In this document: in pieces, positions 54,905-64,000 of the stretch
Numbering within the stretch: the first letter of the stretch is position 1
Layout of the letters: every line of letters begins with the position of its first letter
DNA from: Ceratotherium simum simum
Lineage: Eukaryota > Chordata > Mammalia > Perissodactyla > Rhinocerotidae
DNA length: 64,000 bases
Assembly (NCBI RefSeq): GCF_000283155.1
Contig: NW_004454166.1
Span: forward strand, 18,500,634 to 18,564,633
Direction of reading: 5' to 3'
Notes under the pieces: model-generated
The model's input: the letters and a program-made list of their open reading frames with translations, nothing else
Database searches by the model: none
What the model was told of the DNA's origin: nothing
Position numbers and translations under genes: made by a program

Positions 54905-55525
54905 GAAATATAATGTGTACTATATAGATCATTTTAAGTTTTCTAGTAGCCACATTAAAAGAAAGCAAAAAGAAATTGGTGAAATAATTTTAATAATACA
55001 TATTATTAACCCAATATATCTAAAATATTATCATTTCATCATGTCATTAGCATAAAAATATGAACGAAATATTTTGCATTCTTTTAAAAAATACTTTGTC
55101 TTTGAAATCCAGTGTGTCCTTGCCCCTAAGTAAGGTGACCAACCCATCTGGTTTCCCTGGGACTGTCAAGGTTTTAGCCTTGGCAGTCCCTCATCCTGGA
55201 AAACCCCTCAGTCTTGGGCGAACTGAGACAGTAGTTTACCCCGCCTTTACAGCACATCTTAATTTGAACACTAAACTGTCATCAGAAATAGCTGATCTAT
55301 ATTTAGATTCCATCAAATTCACAGTTGGAAAAGGAAATTCCCATATCGAAGTTCTTCCAAATGTACTTGAAAGATTTTTAATAATTGAATTGAGCATCCA
55401 TTTTTAACTTTAAATTTGAATTAGTTAAAATTAAAATGTTAAGATGTCGTTCCTCAGTCTTAGTAGCTACATTTCAAATGTTCAAATAGTGGCTACTACA
55501 TTGGGCAATATAGTTCTCTTGTTAT
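54905..55525 (+). mobile_element. hAT-type DNA transposon remnant, apparently split by another
   Basis: AAGTTTTCTAGTAGCCACATTAAAAG, GTGAAATAATTTTAATAATAC, ACCCAATATATCTAAAATATTATCATTTCATCATG, CTTTGTCTTTGAAATCCAGTGTG and the 3' TAGTAGCTACATTTCAAATGTTCAAATAGTGGCTAC match a common mammalian Charlie-type hAT layout. The ends are inverted (GTAGCCACAT against ATAGTGGCTAC). A separate block at 55122-55250 interrupts it after TCCAGTGTG. Confidence 0.55.
55122..55250. mobile_element. Short palindromic DNA transposon-like insert
   Basis: GTAAGGTGACCAACCCATCTGGTTTCCCTGGGACTGTCAAGG and CAGTCCCTCATCCTGGAAAACCCCTCAGTCTTGGGCGAACTGAGACAGT match a common repeat whose two halves are roughly inverted (CTGGTTTGCCCGGGACTGT type). 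Family name not certain. The 115-codon frame at 55060-55407 crosses both repeats and is not a gene. Confidence 0.5.
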
Positions 55526-56440
55526 AAAATTACACACTAAAGAGTCTATGCCTTCTGGAGGTTTATTCTCCTAGATTATTCAAGTGCCATCCCAGAACTG
55601 GGGATTTATGATTGTACTGTATATATTACTGAGTGTTACATTATTACACAGCACCCTGCAGAGATGTGACCACTGCTTTAAGGATATAATATTGTGCACT
55701 GCAATTTTATAAAGCATTGGCTTAAGAAACGTTTATTTGAAAAAATCTTTGGAAGGAAGAAAGGCAGAATAGCTGCAAAGCAGCAGTGAAGGTAAGCTAC
55801 AGGGGAAGGAAATACAAAGTAAATAAGGCATGTGGATAGTCATTCACTCTATGGTGGAATTACGAGGACTAAGCCAAGAGCCAGGAGACCTGGCTCTGTG
55901 ATGGGCATGCTAAAGACCAAAAGTTAGTCTTATTTTACTTCTGGCCTGATGTCCTGCATCTAGCAATATCTAGGGCTGAGCCTTCAGAGACCCACACTTA
56001 CTCTGAACATGTGGATAAAAATGTTGCATTAATTATAACAACAATGATAACATAGTAATACATAGCTAAGGGTGAAACAAACAAACAAATTCTGAAGGAT
56101 GAGAATTAAGAGACAGATGTAAGCCAAATGCATACACTTTCAAATTAACGCAATGGTGACTTAAAAAGGTAGCAGACAAGATATAAACAGAACTCTCTGT
56201 AGGGACAGGAAGTGTGGAGTTATGACTGTGGGACTTGAGAACTTTAACTCGATGCTATACATAAAGCCAAGGCCCTGAAAGATTGCAGGGTCTGGATAAT
56301 AAGGAAAAAAAATTCTTTCTGCAAGCCCAACAAGTAGCAAGAAAGTTTATCTTCTGCCTATGCTCATGGAGGAAAAAAAAATACATCTACAGTGAGAAAT
56401 GGAAAAACCTAGCACGTGCCATGAGTGCATGTCAGGTCAG
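55526..56440. other. Unassigned non-coding sequence
   Basis: A short (AAAC)n run near 56077-56090. No gene recognised. Confidence 0.4.
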
Positions 56441-56444
56441 AATT

Positions 56445-58885
56445 TTTGTTATTCACATGGAGTAGGGATCACAAGTGAGGAAAATAACGCAAAATACACT
56501 CTAAGACCATTGTAAACTCCATGGTTTTGGCAGAAACAAATGAAAGAAACCACACTGTGGAGACACGTCCAAAATCCAAGAGATATGTGCCTCCCACTGG
56601 CAGAGGGGATAGAGTGTGGGGCAACGACCACCACGAAAAATAAACACATAATCCAAAAAGAAAATTACTTGAGGAAATGACCTACCACATGGGAGATCAA
56701 CAAGAATAACACAGCAGAAAATTAATACCCCAAGAAAGTGAAATTACAGAACATAAGAAAGAGGCTATCAAATAAATACATTTTAAATGATTAAAGAGGA
56801 TATAGAAGGAAACAAACTAAAATGAAAGAACAAGAAATTACCAAAAATCAATAATTAGAATTAGAAAAAGATGGATTTTGTAAAGGAAAAAAATGTATAT
56901 AATATTAAATTAAAAAAAAAATCAGTGTCTAGGCTAAATAGTAGATTAGTTATAGCTGAAGAGAGAGGTAAAGAACTGGAAAATAAAACAGGTGAAGTGA
57001 CCTAGATTACAGGCACAGAGATATAAACAGATGTAAATGTAGACAAAAAGCGGTTAAGAGTCATGAAGCAGAAAATTAGAAATTTCAATATTTTTTATTG
57101 AGGAGATATTATTAACTGCTTAAAACAATATGTGGCACATAGAAGGTATTCTAGAAATATTTGCTGAAAGGATGAATGAACGAATAAAAGTTCCAGAAAG
57201 AGAAGACAGATAATGAATGGAAAAAAAGTGAAAATTAATACCTGTGAATTTTTCAGAATTGGAGAGATATGAGACATCACTTCAAAGAAATAGAGCAAGT
57301 ATGAAAGAGGAAAAATCAAAATAAACATATACTTAGACACAACACAGTGAAACTGTAGACAGTAAAATCTGAAAAAGCAAAGGAAAAAATAATATTAAAA
57401 GCAAAAACAGAAATTAGATGTTCAGTAGACTTCTCAGCAACAACAGAGGCTAGAATGAAATAATAAATTCAACATGCCAAAGCAGAGTAATTTTAAGCTG
57501 ATGATTCTATAAGACCTCAGTGTCAATCAATATTGATAGCAAATAGAATACATTTTCAGTAAAGACTGAAGACTCACAGATCATCACAAAAAATGTTGCT
57601 AAAGAATGTATTTCAGAAAGCAGCAAATTGAATCCAGCAGGAATTAGAGATGCACAAAAAGTAATGGCTAGTAAAGAAATTAGTAGACATGTTAGTAAAT
57701 CTAAATAAACAGAAACAAAAGCAATAATAACTAAATTGAGGTTAGAAACAAGGTGGAAATAAAGTATTCCAAAACAGTAACGTGAAAGATTGGGGTGGTG
57801 ATCCGAACAAGATAAAAATATTCTAGACTCTCTGAATTGTTTGGCAGGAGTTGGGAGATATTGATAAACTTTAGACTTTGTTGTTATATATGCATCCTAA
57901 CATTTTAAAAGTAAACACTAAAAAATAGAAATGCTATGTGTGTGTATATGAATATGTGTGTGTATATGTAAATACATATACCTTCAAAACTAGTAGAGGA
58001 AATAAAAGAGAATGAACAAAATTTCATTAATCCAAATGAAGGTAGGAAAAGAGAAAAAAAAAAGGAAAAGCATATTAAATAGAGAACACATAGTAGAATG
58101 ACAGATACAAACTCAAAAAGTCAGTAATCACCATTAACGTGACAATATTCATTTTACCTGATTAAAGACAGAAATTCTCAGATTAGAATGAAAAACAACA
58201 GATAATGTAGACAAGAGATTAAGGTAAAACAAAAAAATAGAGAAATATCAATAATGAAAAAATAGAATGAGATACACAAGACACAAAGAACCAAAGAAAA
58301 GCTGGAATAAGAAAACACGTTTTACACAGAAGGAGCTTTAAGACAAAAAGCACATTTAGGAATTAAAAGGTGCATTAAGTAACAATAAAATGACAATCCC
58401 CCAGGATGAGAATCCTGAATGTATATGCCCTTAACATCAAAACTTTAAAATATATTAAGTCATAATTAACATAATCATAAGGAGAGAATGATATATTCAT
58501 AATTATAGTGGGAGATTTTAATTTATTTCTCTCAGAAGCTGGTAGACAAAGAAGTAAAAAGAATAAATAAGCATATGAAATGTCCTTAAAGAATGTTTCA
58601 TAAACTAGGCCACACAAGAGTTCTAAGCAAATTCCAAAGATCTGACATCAAAAGACCACATTATGTGACCGCATTGTAAATGACATAGAAATCAGTAACC
58701 AAAAGGTAACTGAAGTCCCTCTCATACATTTGGGAGACTGAAATTAATTAAATTATTAGTTAAGAATGCCCAAGGGAAACCAAGGCATTTAGATGTGAAC
58801 TACAATGACAACATGAGTTATTAAACCTTGTGTGATACGGCTAAAGCAGTGATCGGGGGAAATTTATAGCATTAATTAAGAAAAG
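56445..58885 (+). mobile_element. Old L1/HAL1-type LINE (5' part of a mosaic)
   Basis: A-rich plus strand. At 57400-57830, CAGTAGACTTCTCAGCAACAACAGAGGC, AAAATGTTGCTAAAGAATGTATTTCAGAAAGCAGCAAATTGAATCC and GGAGATATTGATAAACTTTAGACTTTG match an L1M/HAL1 segment. At 58400-58880, TGTATATGCCCTTAACATCAAAAC, AATTATAGTGGGAGATTTTAA, GGCTAAAGCAGTGATCGGGGGAAATTTATAGCATTAA match the ORF2 endonuclease and following region. A MIR/L2 tail-like piece lies at 57085-57190. Stops are frequent; no usable protein. Confidence 0.6.
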
Positions 58886-59620
58886 AAGATTAAAAATACA
58901 TGAGATACAAAGAACTCCTGACACTTATAACAACATGGAAGAACCTGGGGGACATTATACAAAGTGAAATTAGCCAGATACAGAAAGACAAATACTACAT
59001 GATTTCACTTATATGTGGACTCTAAAATGGTCCAACTTATGAGAAGAAGAGAGTAGAATAGTGGTTGCTGGGGGCTGGGGGTTGGGGGAAATAGGAAGAC
59101 GGTCAAAAAGTACAGACTTTCAGTTATAAGATGAATAAGTTCTGGGGATCTCGTGTACACCATGATAACTACGGTTAACGATACTGTACTGTATAACAAT
59201 ACTGTATTGTATACTTTGCCAAGAGGGTGGTTCTTAAGTGTTCTCACCATGAAAAAAAAAAGAAAATGGTAGTGAGGTGTGGTGATGGATATATTAATTA
59301 GCTTGACTGTGGTGATTATGTCACAGTACACATATAATATATCAAAACATCAATTTGTACTCTTTAAATATATGCAGTTTATGGGGCCGGCCCCATGGCT
59401 TAGTGGTTAAGTGCACGCGCTCCACTGCTGGCAGCCCGGGTTCGGATCCCGGGCGTGCACTGACGCACCGCTTCTCCGGCCATGCTGAGGCCGTGTCCCA
59501 CATGCAGCAACTAGAAGGATGTGCAGCTATGACATACAACTATCTACTGGGGCTTTGGGGGAAAAAAACAAATAAATAAATATATGCAGTTTTTATTTGT
59601 CAATTATACCTCAATAAAAC
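58886..59620 (+). mobile_element. Younger L1 3' end (L1MA-like) inserted in the older L1
   Basis: From ACATGGAAGAACCTGGGGGACATTATACAAAGTGAAATTAGCCAGATACAGAAAGACAAATACTACATGATTTCACTTATATGTGGACTC (end of ORF2) into the 3' UTR: GTAGAATAGTGGTTGC, CAGTTATAAGATGAATAAGTTC, GTGTTCTCACCATG, GATGGATATATTAATTAGC, ATATATCAAAACATCAATTTGTAC. It ends past the ERE with TTTTTATTTGTCAATTATACCTCAATAAAACTG. A G-rich patch lies at 59070-59088. Confidence 0.85.
59381..59577 (+). mobile_element. ERE SINE (second body type) with perfect 15-bp duplication
   Basis: Head GGGGCCGGCCCCATGGC, box A TTAGTGGTTAAGTGC, box B GGTTCGGATCCC, GGCCATGCTGAGGCCG, then CAGCAACTAGAAGGATGTGC and CTATCTACTGGGGCTTTGGGG in place of the usual GTTAGCTCAGGG end. 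AAATATATGCAGTTT occurs at 59366-59380 and 59578-59592, identical. It interrupts the L1 3' UTR. Confidence 0.96.
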
Positions 59621-59624
59621 TGAA

Positions 59625-61010
59625 AAAAATAAGATATGCATTGAATTAAAAATTAGAAAAATAAAAAATGTAGAAAGAAGAAAATAAGAGCAAAGCATAA
59701 GAAAAATGAAAACAAAGGAGCATTTGATGTGATCTTATTATTGAAAGGACTAACACAATAGAACTAAACTGTCTCAAGAAGAAAGAGGAAAAAATAAATA
59801 AAACTCTAACCATTAAATGATGAATTTCAATCCTTATCTCACATCACACACAAAAAATGGCTTGAAAGAGATCATAGACCTAAATGTAAGAGCTAAAACT
59901 ATAATACTTCTAGAAGAAAACCTAAGGAGACATCTTCATGACCTTGGATTGAGTAAAGTGTTCTTAGATATAACACCAGAAGCATAATTATTAATATTAA
60001 TTAATAATACTGAATATTATTAATATTAATAATTAAAGAAAATTAATAAATTAGACTTCATCAAAATGAAAATATTTTTACTGAAAAAAGGATTATGAAA
60101 AGGCAAGTTACAGACTTCTAGAAAATATTTGCAATCTTATCTATGATAAAGGACTTTTAGAATATTAACTCATATACCTCCATAATAATAAGAAAATCCA
60201 ATTAAAATGGGCAAAATATTTTAACAGACATTTTATCAAATAAGATAAACAAGTGGCCAATAAGCATGTGAGAAGATGCTCAGTGTTGTTAGTCGTTAGG
60301 GAAATACAAATGGAAACCGCAGTGAGATACCGCTTCACATCCACAACAAAGTCTATAATCAAAAAGATAGACAATAAGAAGTGGGGGTGAGGATGTGGAG
60401 AAACGGGAATCTTCCTATCCCAATCGCTATTCAAATTCCAGCTCCTATTGTTGGGAATGTAAAGTGGCGCACTTTGGAAATCAACATGGCGGGTTCTTAA
60501 AAAGTTAAACGTAATCTTACCGTATGACACAGCAATTCTACTCTATACCCAAAAGAAATAAAAACATTTGTGCCACAGACTTGCATGTGAATGTTCATGA
60601 TTGCATTATTAATAACAGCCCAAACAAGGAAACAGTGGGAATGTCTATCAGCTGGTGAATGGATAAACAAAACATGATATATGTGTTATGGGATATTATT
60701 CAGGAATGAAAAGGAATGAACCATTGCTACATGCTATCAAATGGATAACCTCAAAAGCATTATACTGTGTGAAAAAAGCCAGAGGTGAAAGATCACATAT
60801 TACACGTTCCATTTATATGCAATGTCTAGAAAGGGTGGGCCTACAGAGATACACGCAAAGGGATCTTTTTGAAGTGATTTAAATGTTCTAAATCCTCATT
60901 GTGGTCATGATTGCACGATTCCATAAATTTACTAATAATCTATAGTGCACTTAAAAACAGGTGAATTTTATGGTACGTAAATTATGCCTCAATAAGGCTG
61001 TTAAACAGTC
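59625..61010 (+). mobile_element. L1 ORF2 C-terminal region and 3' UTR (3' part of the mosaic)
   Basis: GAAAGAGATCATAGACCTAAATGTAAGAGC, GAAGAAAACCTAAGGAGACATC, GACTTCATCAAAATGAAAATATTTT, CAAGTGGCCAATAAGCATGTGAG, CAAATGGAAACCGCAGTGAGATACCGCTTCACA, GAGGATGTGGAGAAACGGG, CAGCAATTCTACTCTATACCC, GTGAATGGATAAACAAAACATG and GGTACGTAAATTATGCCTCAATAAGGCTG follow L1 ORF2 to its end. Order and strand fit the element at 56,445-58,885. Confidence 0.82.
59986..60034. repeat. AT-only inverted repeat inside L1
   Basis: AATTATTAATATTA at 59986-59999 is the perfect inverse of TAATATTAATAATT at 60021-60034, 14 bp per arm, with a 21-nt centre that pairs further with mismatches. Confidence 0.93.
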
Positions 61011-61204
61011 ACCAAATGCAAACCATAAGGGGAAAGATTAATAAATTTGGGTTTGCATTATTTATAAACAATATAAATTATTTGATATTCATTCAATTTC
61101 ATATACATCAAAATGTAAAACTACTGTTTATAGCTCCCAGAGAACATACAATAATATGATGGCATTCTTGAGGATTCTCAGCTCCCATGTCCCTGACCTG
61201 GTGG

Positions 61205-61640
61205 AGGCAAAATGGCATAGTGGAAAGAAGATTTGGAATTACAGGTCTCAGCCATATCATTTAAAAACTGTGCTTGGGCCGGGCCCATGGCTTAGCAGTT
61301 AAGTGCACATGCTCCACTGCTGGCAGCCCCAGTTCGGATCCCGGGCGCGCACCAACACACCACTTCTCTGGCCATGCTGAGGCTGCGTCCCACATACAGC
61401 AACTAGAAGGATGTGCAGCTATGACATACAACTATCTACTGGGGCTTTGGGGGAAAATAAATAAATAAATAAATAAAATTATAAAAGCTGTGCAAGTTAC
61501 TGATTATGGAGTCTCACATTTCCCACCTTTAAAATTGCCTAATACCATTTTGATAGTGAAGATTAAATGATGCAGTATATGGGATAAATATTTTGAAAAC
61601 TGTAAAGTCTTGTATAAAATATAAATTGCAATTCCTAGTA
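61205..61640 (+). repeat. MIR SINE split by an ERE
   Basis: Left: AAAATGGCATAGTGGAAAGAAGATTTGGAATTACAGGTCTCAGCC. Right: CTGTGCAAGTTACTGATTATG, TTTAAAATTGCCTAATACC, GATAGTGAAGATTAAATGATGC, AACTGTAAAGTCTTGTATAAAATATAAATTG. The order follows MIR across the ERE. Confidence 0.62.
61276..61480 (+). mobile_element. ERE SINE (second body type) inside a MIR
   Basis: Same body as 59,381: GGGCCGGGCCCATGGC, AGTTCGGATCCCGGGCGCGC, GGCCATGCTGAGGCTGCG, CAGCAACTAGAAGGATGTGC, CTATCTACTGGGGC and an (AATA)n tail. AAAAACTGTGC (61263-61273) and AAAAGCTGTGC (61483-61493) fit a target-site duplication with one change. Confidence 0.95.
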
Positions 61641-61649
61641 TAGTTAGGT

Positions 61650-61860
61650 AACTTCTATGTACCAGGGCTTCTTTTTAGACATTTTACATTGTATCTTATT
61701 AAATGCTCAAAAAATAAAAATAAAAACTATGATATAACTAATATCTCCATTTTACATTGAGGATAAAGAGTTACTGCTCAAGGTTACTAGACAATATATA
61801 GCATGGATTGGGTTTAGCTTGGATTATCTAGAGTTAGAGCACCAAGCTACCTTGATACTT
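61650..61860 (-). repeat. MIR SINE, reverse orientation
   Basis: CTTCTATGTACCAGGGCTTC, TTTTAGACATTTTACATTGTATCTTATTAAATGC, ATATCTCCATTTTACATTGAGGATAAAGAG, CAAGGTTACTAGACAATATATAGC follow reverse MIR order. Confidence 0.65.
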
Positions 61861-61984
61861 TACAACACAACTAAGAAAAACAGGCACATTTTCCAAGCTT
61901 GAGGACTGGCTCTTAAGTGGAAACCTATCAAGAATGCACTGGTCACTTAAGGGATCCCAATTTAGGCTCAAAATGTCCATATCA

Positions 61985-62370
61985 AGGTGTCCTCCAAGTG
62001 CTCACCTACCTGGACGTTTCCACATGATTGTCCCACCAGCATATAGTACTCATCTAAGACTCATCTTTGTCCTCCCAAATCCACTCTTTTAAACCCTCCT
62101 CCCTGTTATTTTCCACTGTACGTTCAGGATCCCAAGTCCAGAGATTTGGACTCATCTCCGTAACTAACTAATCCCAAAGACCTATTGAGGCTTCATTTTA
62201 GATACTTTTAATTGTGGTTCCCTTCTCCTTTCCAATGTCAAAAAACCGGATGAAACCTTTGTCCCTTCAGACCCACAGCATCACAGCAGCTTCCAAATCA
62301 TTCTCCCCACTTCAGTCTCTCCCTTAGCTCTATCCCTCTTTACGATTACACAGATATCCCCCAAAATGTC
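61985..62370 (+). mobile_element. L2 LINE ORF2 fragment
   Basis: TACCTGGACGTTTCCACATGATTGTCCCACCAGCATATAG, ACTCATCTTTGTCCTCCCAAATCC, CAGGATCCCAAGTCCAGAGATTTGGACTCATC, GACCTATTGAGGCTTC and ACTTCAGTCTCTCCC follow L2 ORF2 closely in order. Coding is broken. Confidence 0.72.
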
Positions 62371-62639
62371 ATGGTCTTCATGTAATTTTCTTGCCCATTG
62401 CATTTTAGTCTATCGAGATTAAAAGGAACTTTAAAGGCCACTTAGTATAATGCCCTTTCTGTAATACAGAAATTCCTAATTTCTAGAATTCTACAGTTTT
62501 GTGACTTAATCCTCTTTTCGCTAAGGTGGAATTGGTTGATAACCAGATAGCTGGTTCAGACAGGGAAAGGAGTGAATATGGAAGAGGACATCAAGCTCCT
62601 AAAAAGTGGGAAAAAGAGATACTATGCTTTTGTCCAAAT

Positions 62640-62990
62640 GGTTCTGTAGACAGGGAAATTCCTCTCTCCTTGCACCCTCTTCACCTAGACAAGTCCTTCC
62701 TATCTTTCAGATCTCTGTTTAGCCTTCCCTTTCTCCAGGAAGAGTTCTCTTGTAGCCTAAAGCAGGCTCCTCTGACACAACGTCTCAGAGCTCTCTAATT
62801 TTCCTTCATAGCCCTGTGAAGTGAGTAACTGACTGATTGTTGTATCAATGTGAGCTCCTGCAGGGAGACTGTGTCTGTGCCACTCACCATTTTATCACCA
62901 ATACCTACTGTAGTCCCTGAAACACAGTATGTATTCAATAAATACTCATTGAATTAATGGATAAATGAATGAATGAATAAATGAAGAGAA
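62640..62990 (+). mobile_element. L2 LINE 3' end
   Basis: GATCTCTGTTTAGCCTTCCC, CAGGAAGAGTTCTCTTGTAGC, TGTGAGCTCCTGCAGGGAGACTGTGTCTGTG, CACCAATACCTACTGTAGTCCCTGAAACACAGTATGTATTCAATAAATACTCATTGAATTAATG follow the L2 3' end. It is probably the same element as 61,985-62,370 with intervening loss. Confidence 0.8.
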
Positions 62991-63069
62991 AAGGGCAGAT
63001 TGATTTTGGTGATAACTTTGCCAAAAACCTTGGGAGCTCTCAATCAGTATATGCCTCCTCATACCATGC

Positions 63070-63200
63070 TAAAAGCTATGCAAACATTGTGTCTAGTTCT
63101 CAGAGCCATCCTGAGAGGGAGCAATTTATAGTCCTATTTTATAGGAGAGAAAACTGAGACTCATCGAGGCAAAACGGCTTGCCCAGATGCTGCACCATAT
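63070..63200 (-). repeat. MIR SINE, reverse orientation
   Basis: TCAGAGCCATCCTGAGAGGGAGC, TATTTTATAGGAGAGAAAACTGAGACTCATCGAGGCAAAACGGCTTGCCCAGATGC is the reverse MIR core. Confidence 0.62.
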
Positions 63201-63204
63201 ATGA

Positions 63205-63905
63205 GACATACACATTAAGATGCAAACCATCAAAGTATACATCAAGAGCATAGATGAGCTGTCAAAAGCATTTCATCATAGAAAAAATGGTTTTCTGATC
63301 ATCCCTAGGATGTTGCTGTGATGGGTATGACAAGATGGTGTTTTTAAGCTGAATGTCACTCTTATTTCACATTTCAAGGAATACTAGTATACCGTCCATC
63401 ATTAGTACAGGGCCTATATGTCTGGCTTTGCCCCAGAAGGTCTTGGTTTACATCTTTGTCCTAGTGTAATTATTAGTAGCACTCCCTTTCACTCTCTAAA
63501 GCATTCCACTTTCATGATGGATTAGATGGCCGCTCTGCTTAATATACCTTTATCAAAACCTTGGAGGCATATCAGATACTCATAAAACACCCGAATAACA
63601 TACGAAGTCAGGCATTAGAGTTTTTGTTCTCTCTTCCTCTCTGATCTCCTCTCTGCTCATCTCCTTTCTAGTCCCTCCTTCCCTCCTTATCTCTTCTTTC
63701 TGTCCTCTCTTCCCATTCTTCCTTGCTTTTGGATTTATAGAAACCTCCCTCCTTGCCCAGACAAGGAGGTGAACTCTAGGCTTCTTAGACCTTTCCATGG
63801 CCACAGGCAATAAGAGGAATCACACTAGTTTCAGAGCTCCATCTGCATCTTGAAGATTTCTGGGCTTGTTTCATTTCAGAGTCAATAAAATCCCAAATGG
63901 AGTTT
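63205..63905. other. Unassigned non-coding sequence
   Basis: A C/T-rich tract at 63620-63730 gives two overlapping minus frames (63580-63810, 63785-63967) without signatures. No gene recognised. Confidence 0.4.
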
Positions 63906-63910
63906 TCACG

Positions 63911-64000
63911 GTCAAGATGGCGGCGTAGGCAGACTCTGAACTCACCTCCTCCCGTGGACACAGCCAATTTACAACTACTCGTGGAAAAATTACCCCTGAG
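63911..64000 (+). mobile_element. 5' end of an L1 element running off the window
   Basis: GTCAAGATGGCGGCGTAGGCAGACTCTGAACTCACCTCCTCCCGTGGACACAGCCAATTTACAACTACTCGTGG matches the start of the L1 5' UTR of ungulate and carnivore L1s, with preserved CpGs. Since most L1 insertions are 5'-truncated, an intact 5' end suggests a long or full-length copy to the right. Its coding state cannot be seen. Confidence 0.8.

Noticed and set aside
55060..55407. 115-codon plus frame
   Set aside because: Crosses two nested DNA transposon remnants; no domain signature.
60165..60530. 121-codon minus frame
   Set aside because: It is antisense to the L1 ORF2 C-terminal relic on the plus strand.

Overview
This window reads as 64 kb of non-coding DNA from a placental mammal, most likely a perissodactyl and probably an equid. 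The diagnostic signal is ten copies of the tRNA-derived SINE known as ERE (equine repetitive element). They carry Pol III box A and B sequences, the GGCCGGCC-type head, and GCCATGCTG and GTTAGCTCAGGG landmarks, and several have clean target-site duplications. No bacterial or viral gene organisation is present, and I can support no host protein-coding exon or functional RNA gene. Every open frame over 60 codons that I examined is either inside a recognisable repeat or has no family signature. The repeat names below come from remembered consensus sequences, not from a search, so family level is firmer than subfamily level.

Layout. 1-10 kb holds old MIR, L2 and MER5 fragments, one forward L1 3' end (6.6 kb) and one reverse L1 3' end (9.1-9.85 kb) that contains a 104-bp copy of sequence lying about 780 bp upstream. 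10-16 kb holds an ERE, a 1.5-kb L2 with ORF2 relics, an A-rich LINE-like tract and two head-to-tail EREs. 16-25 kb holds MIRs, an old L1 split by a MaLR-type LTR, and a three-layer nest: an ERE inside a DNA transposon with long inverted ends and a FLYWCH-like coding relic, inside an L2. 25-40 kb is LINE fragments, two LTR-like blocks, three EREs, an L2 split by a MER20-like transposon, and several reverse L2 copies. 41-48 kb is L1-rich, including a second old L1 split by a reverse LTR. 48-56 kb holds L2 and MIR, microsatellites, a reverse composite ERE containing a 100-N assembly gap, an LTR, and one DNA transposon apparently inside another. 56-61 kb is a mosaic L1 into which a younger L1 3' end was inserted, itself hit by an ERE. 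61-64 kb holds MIR and L2 pieces, and the window ends at 63,911-64,000 in what looks like the intact 5' end of another L1.

Nothing here works together as a pathway; the window is a layered record of transposition. The most notable items are the MULE-type transposon with a zinc-finger relic, the local templated copy at 8.7/9.5 kb, the assembly gap bounded by identical 49-bp sequences, an ERE with an apparent 3' transduction, and a strong plus-strand bias of L1 and ERE. That bias would be expected if the window lay in an intron of a minus-strand gene.
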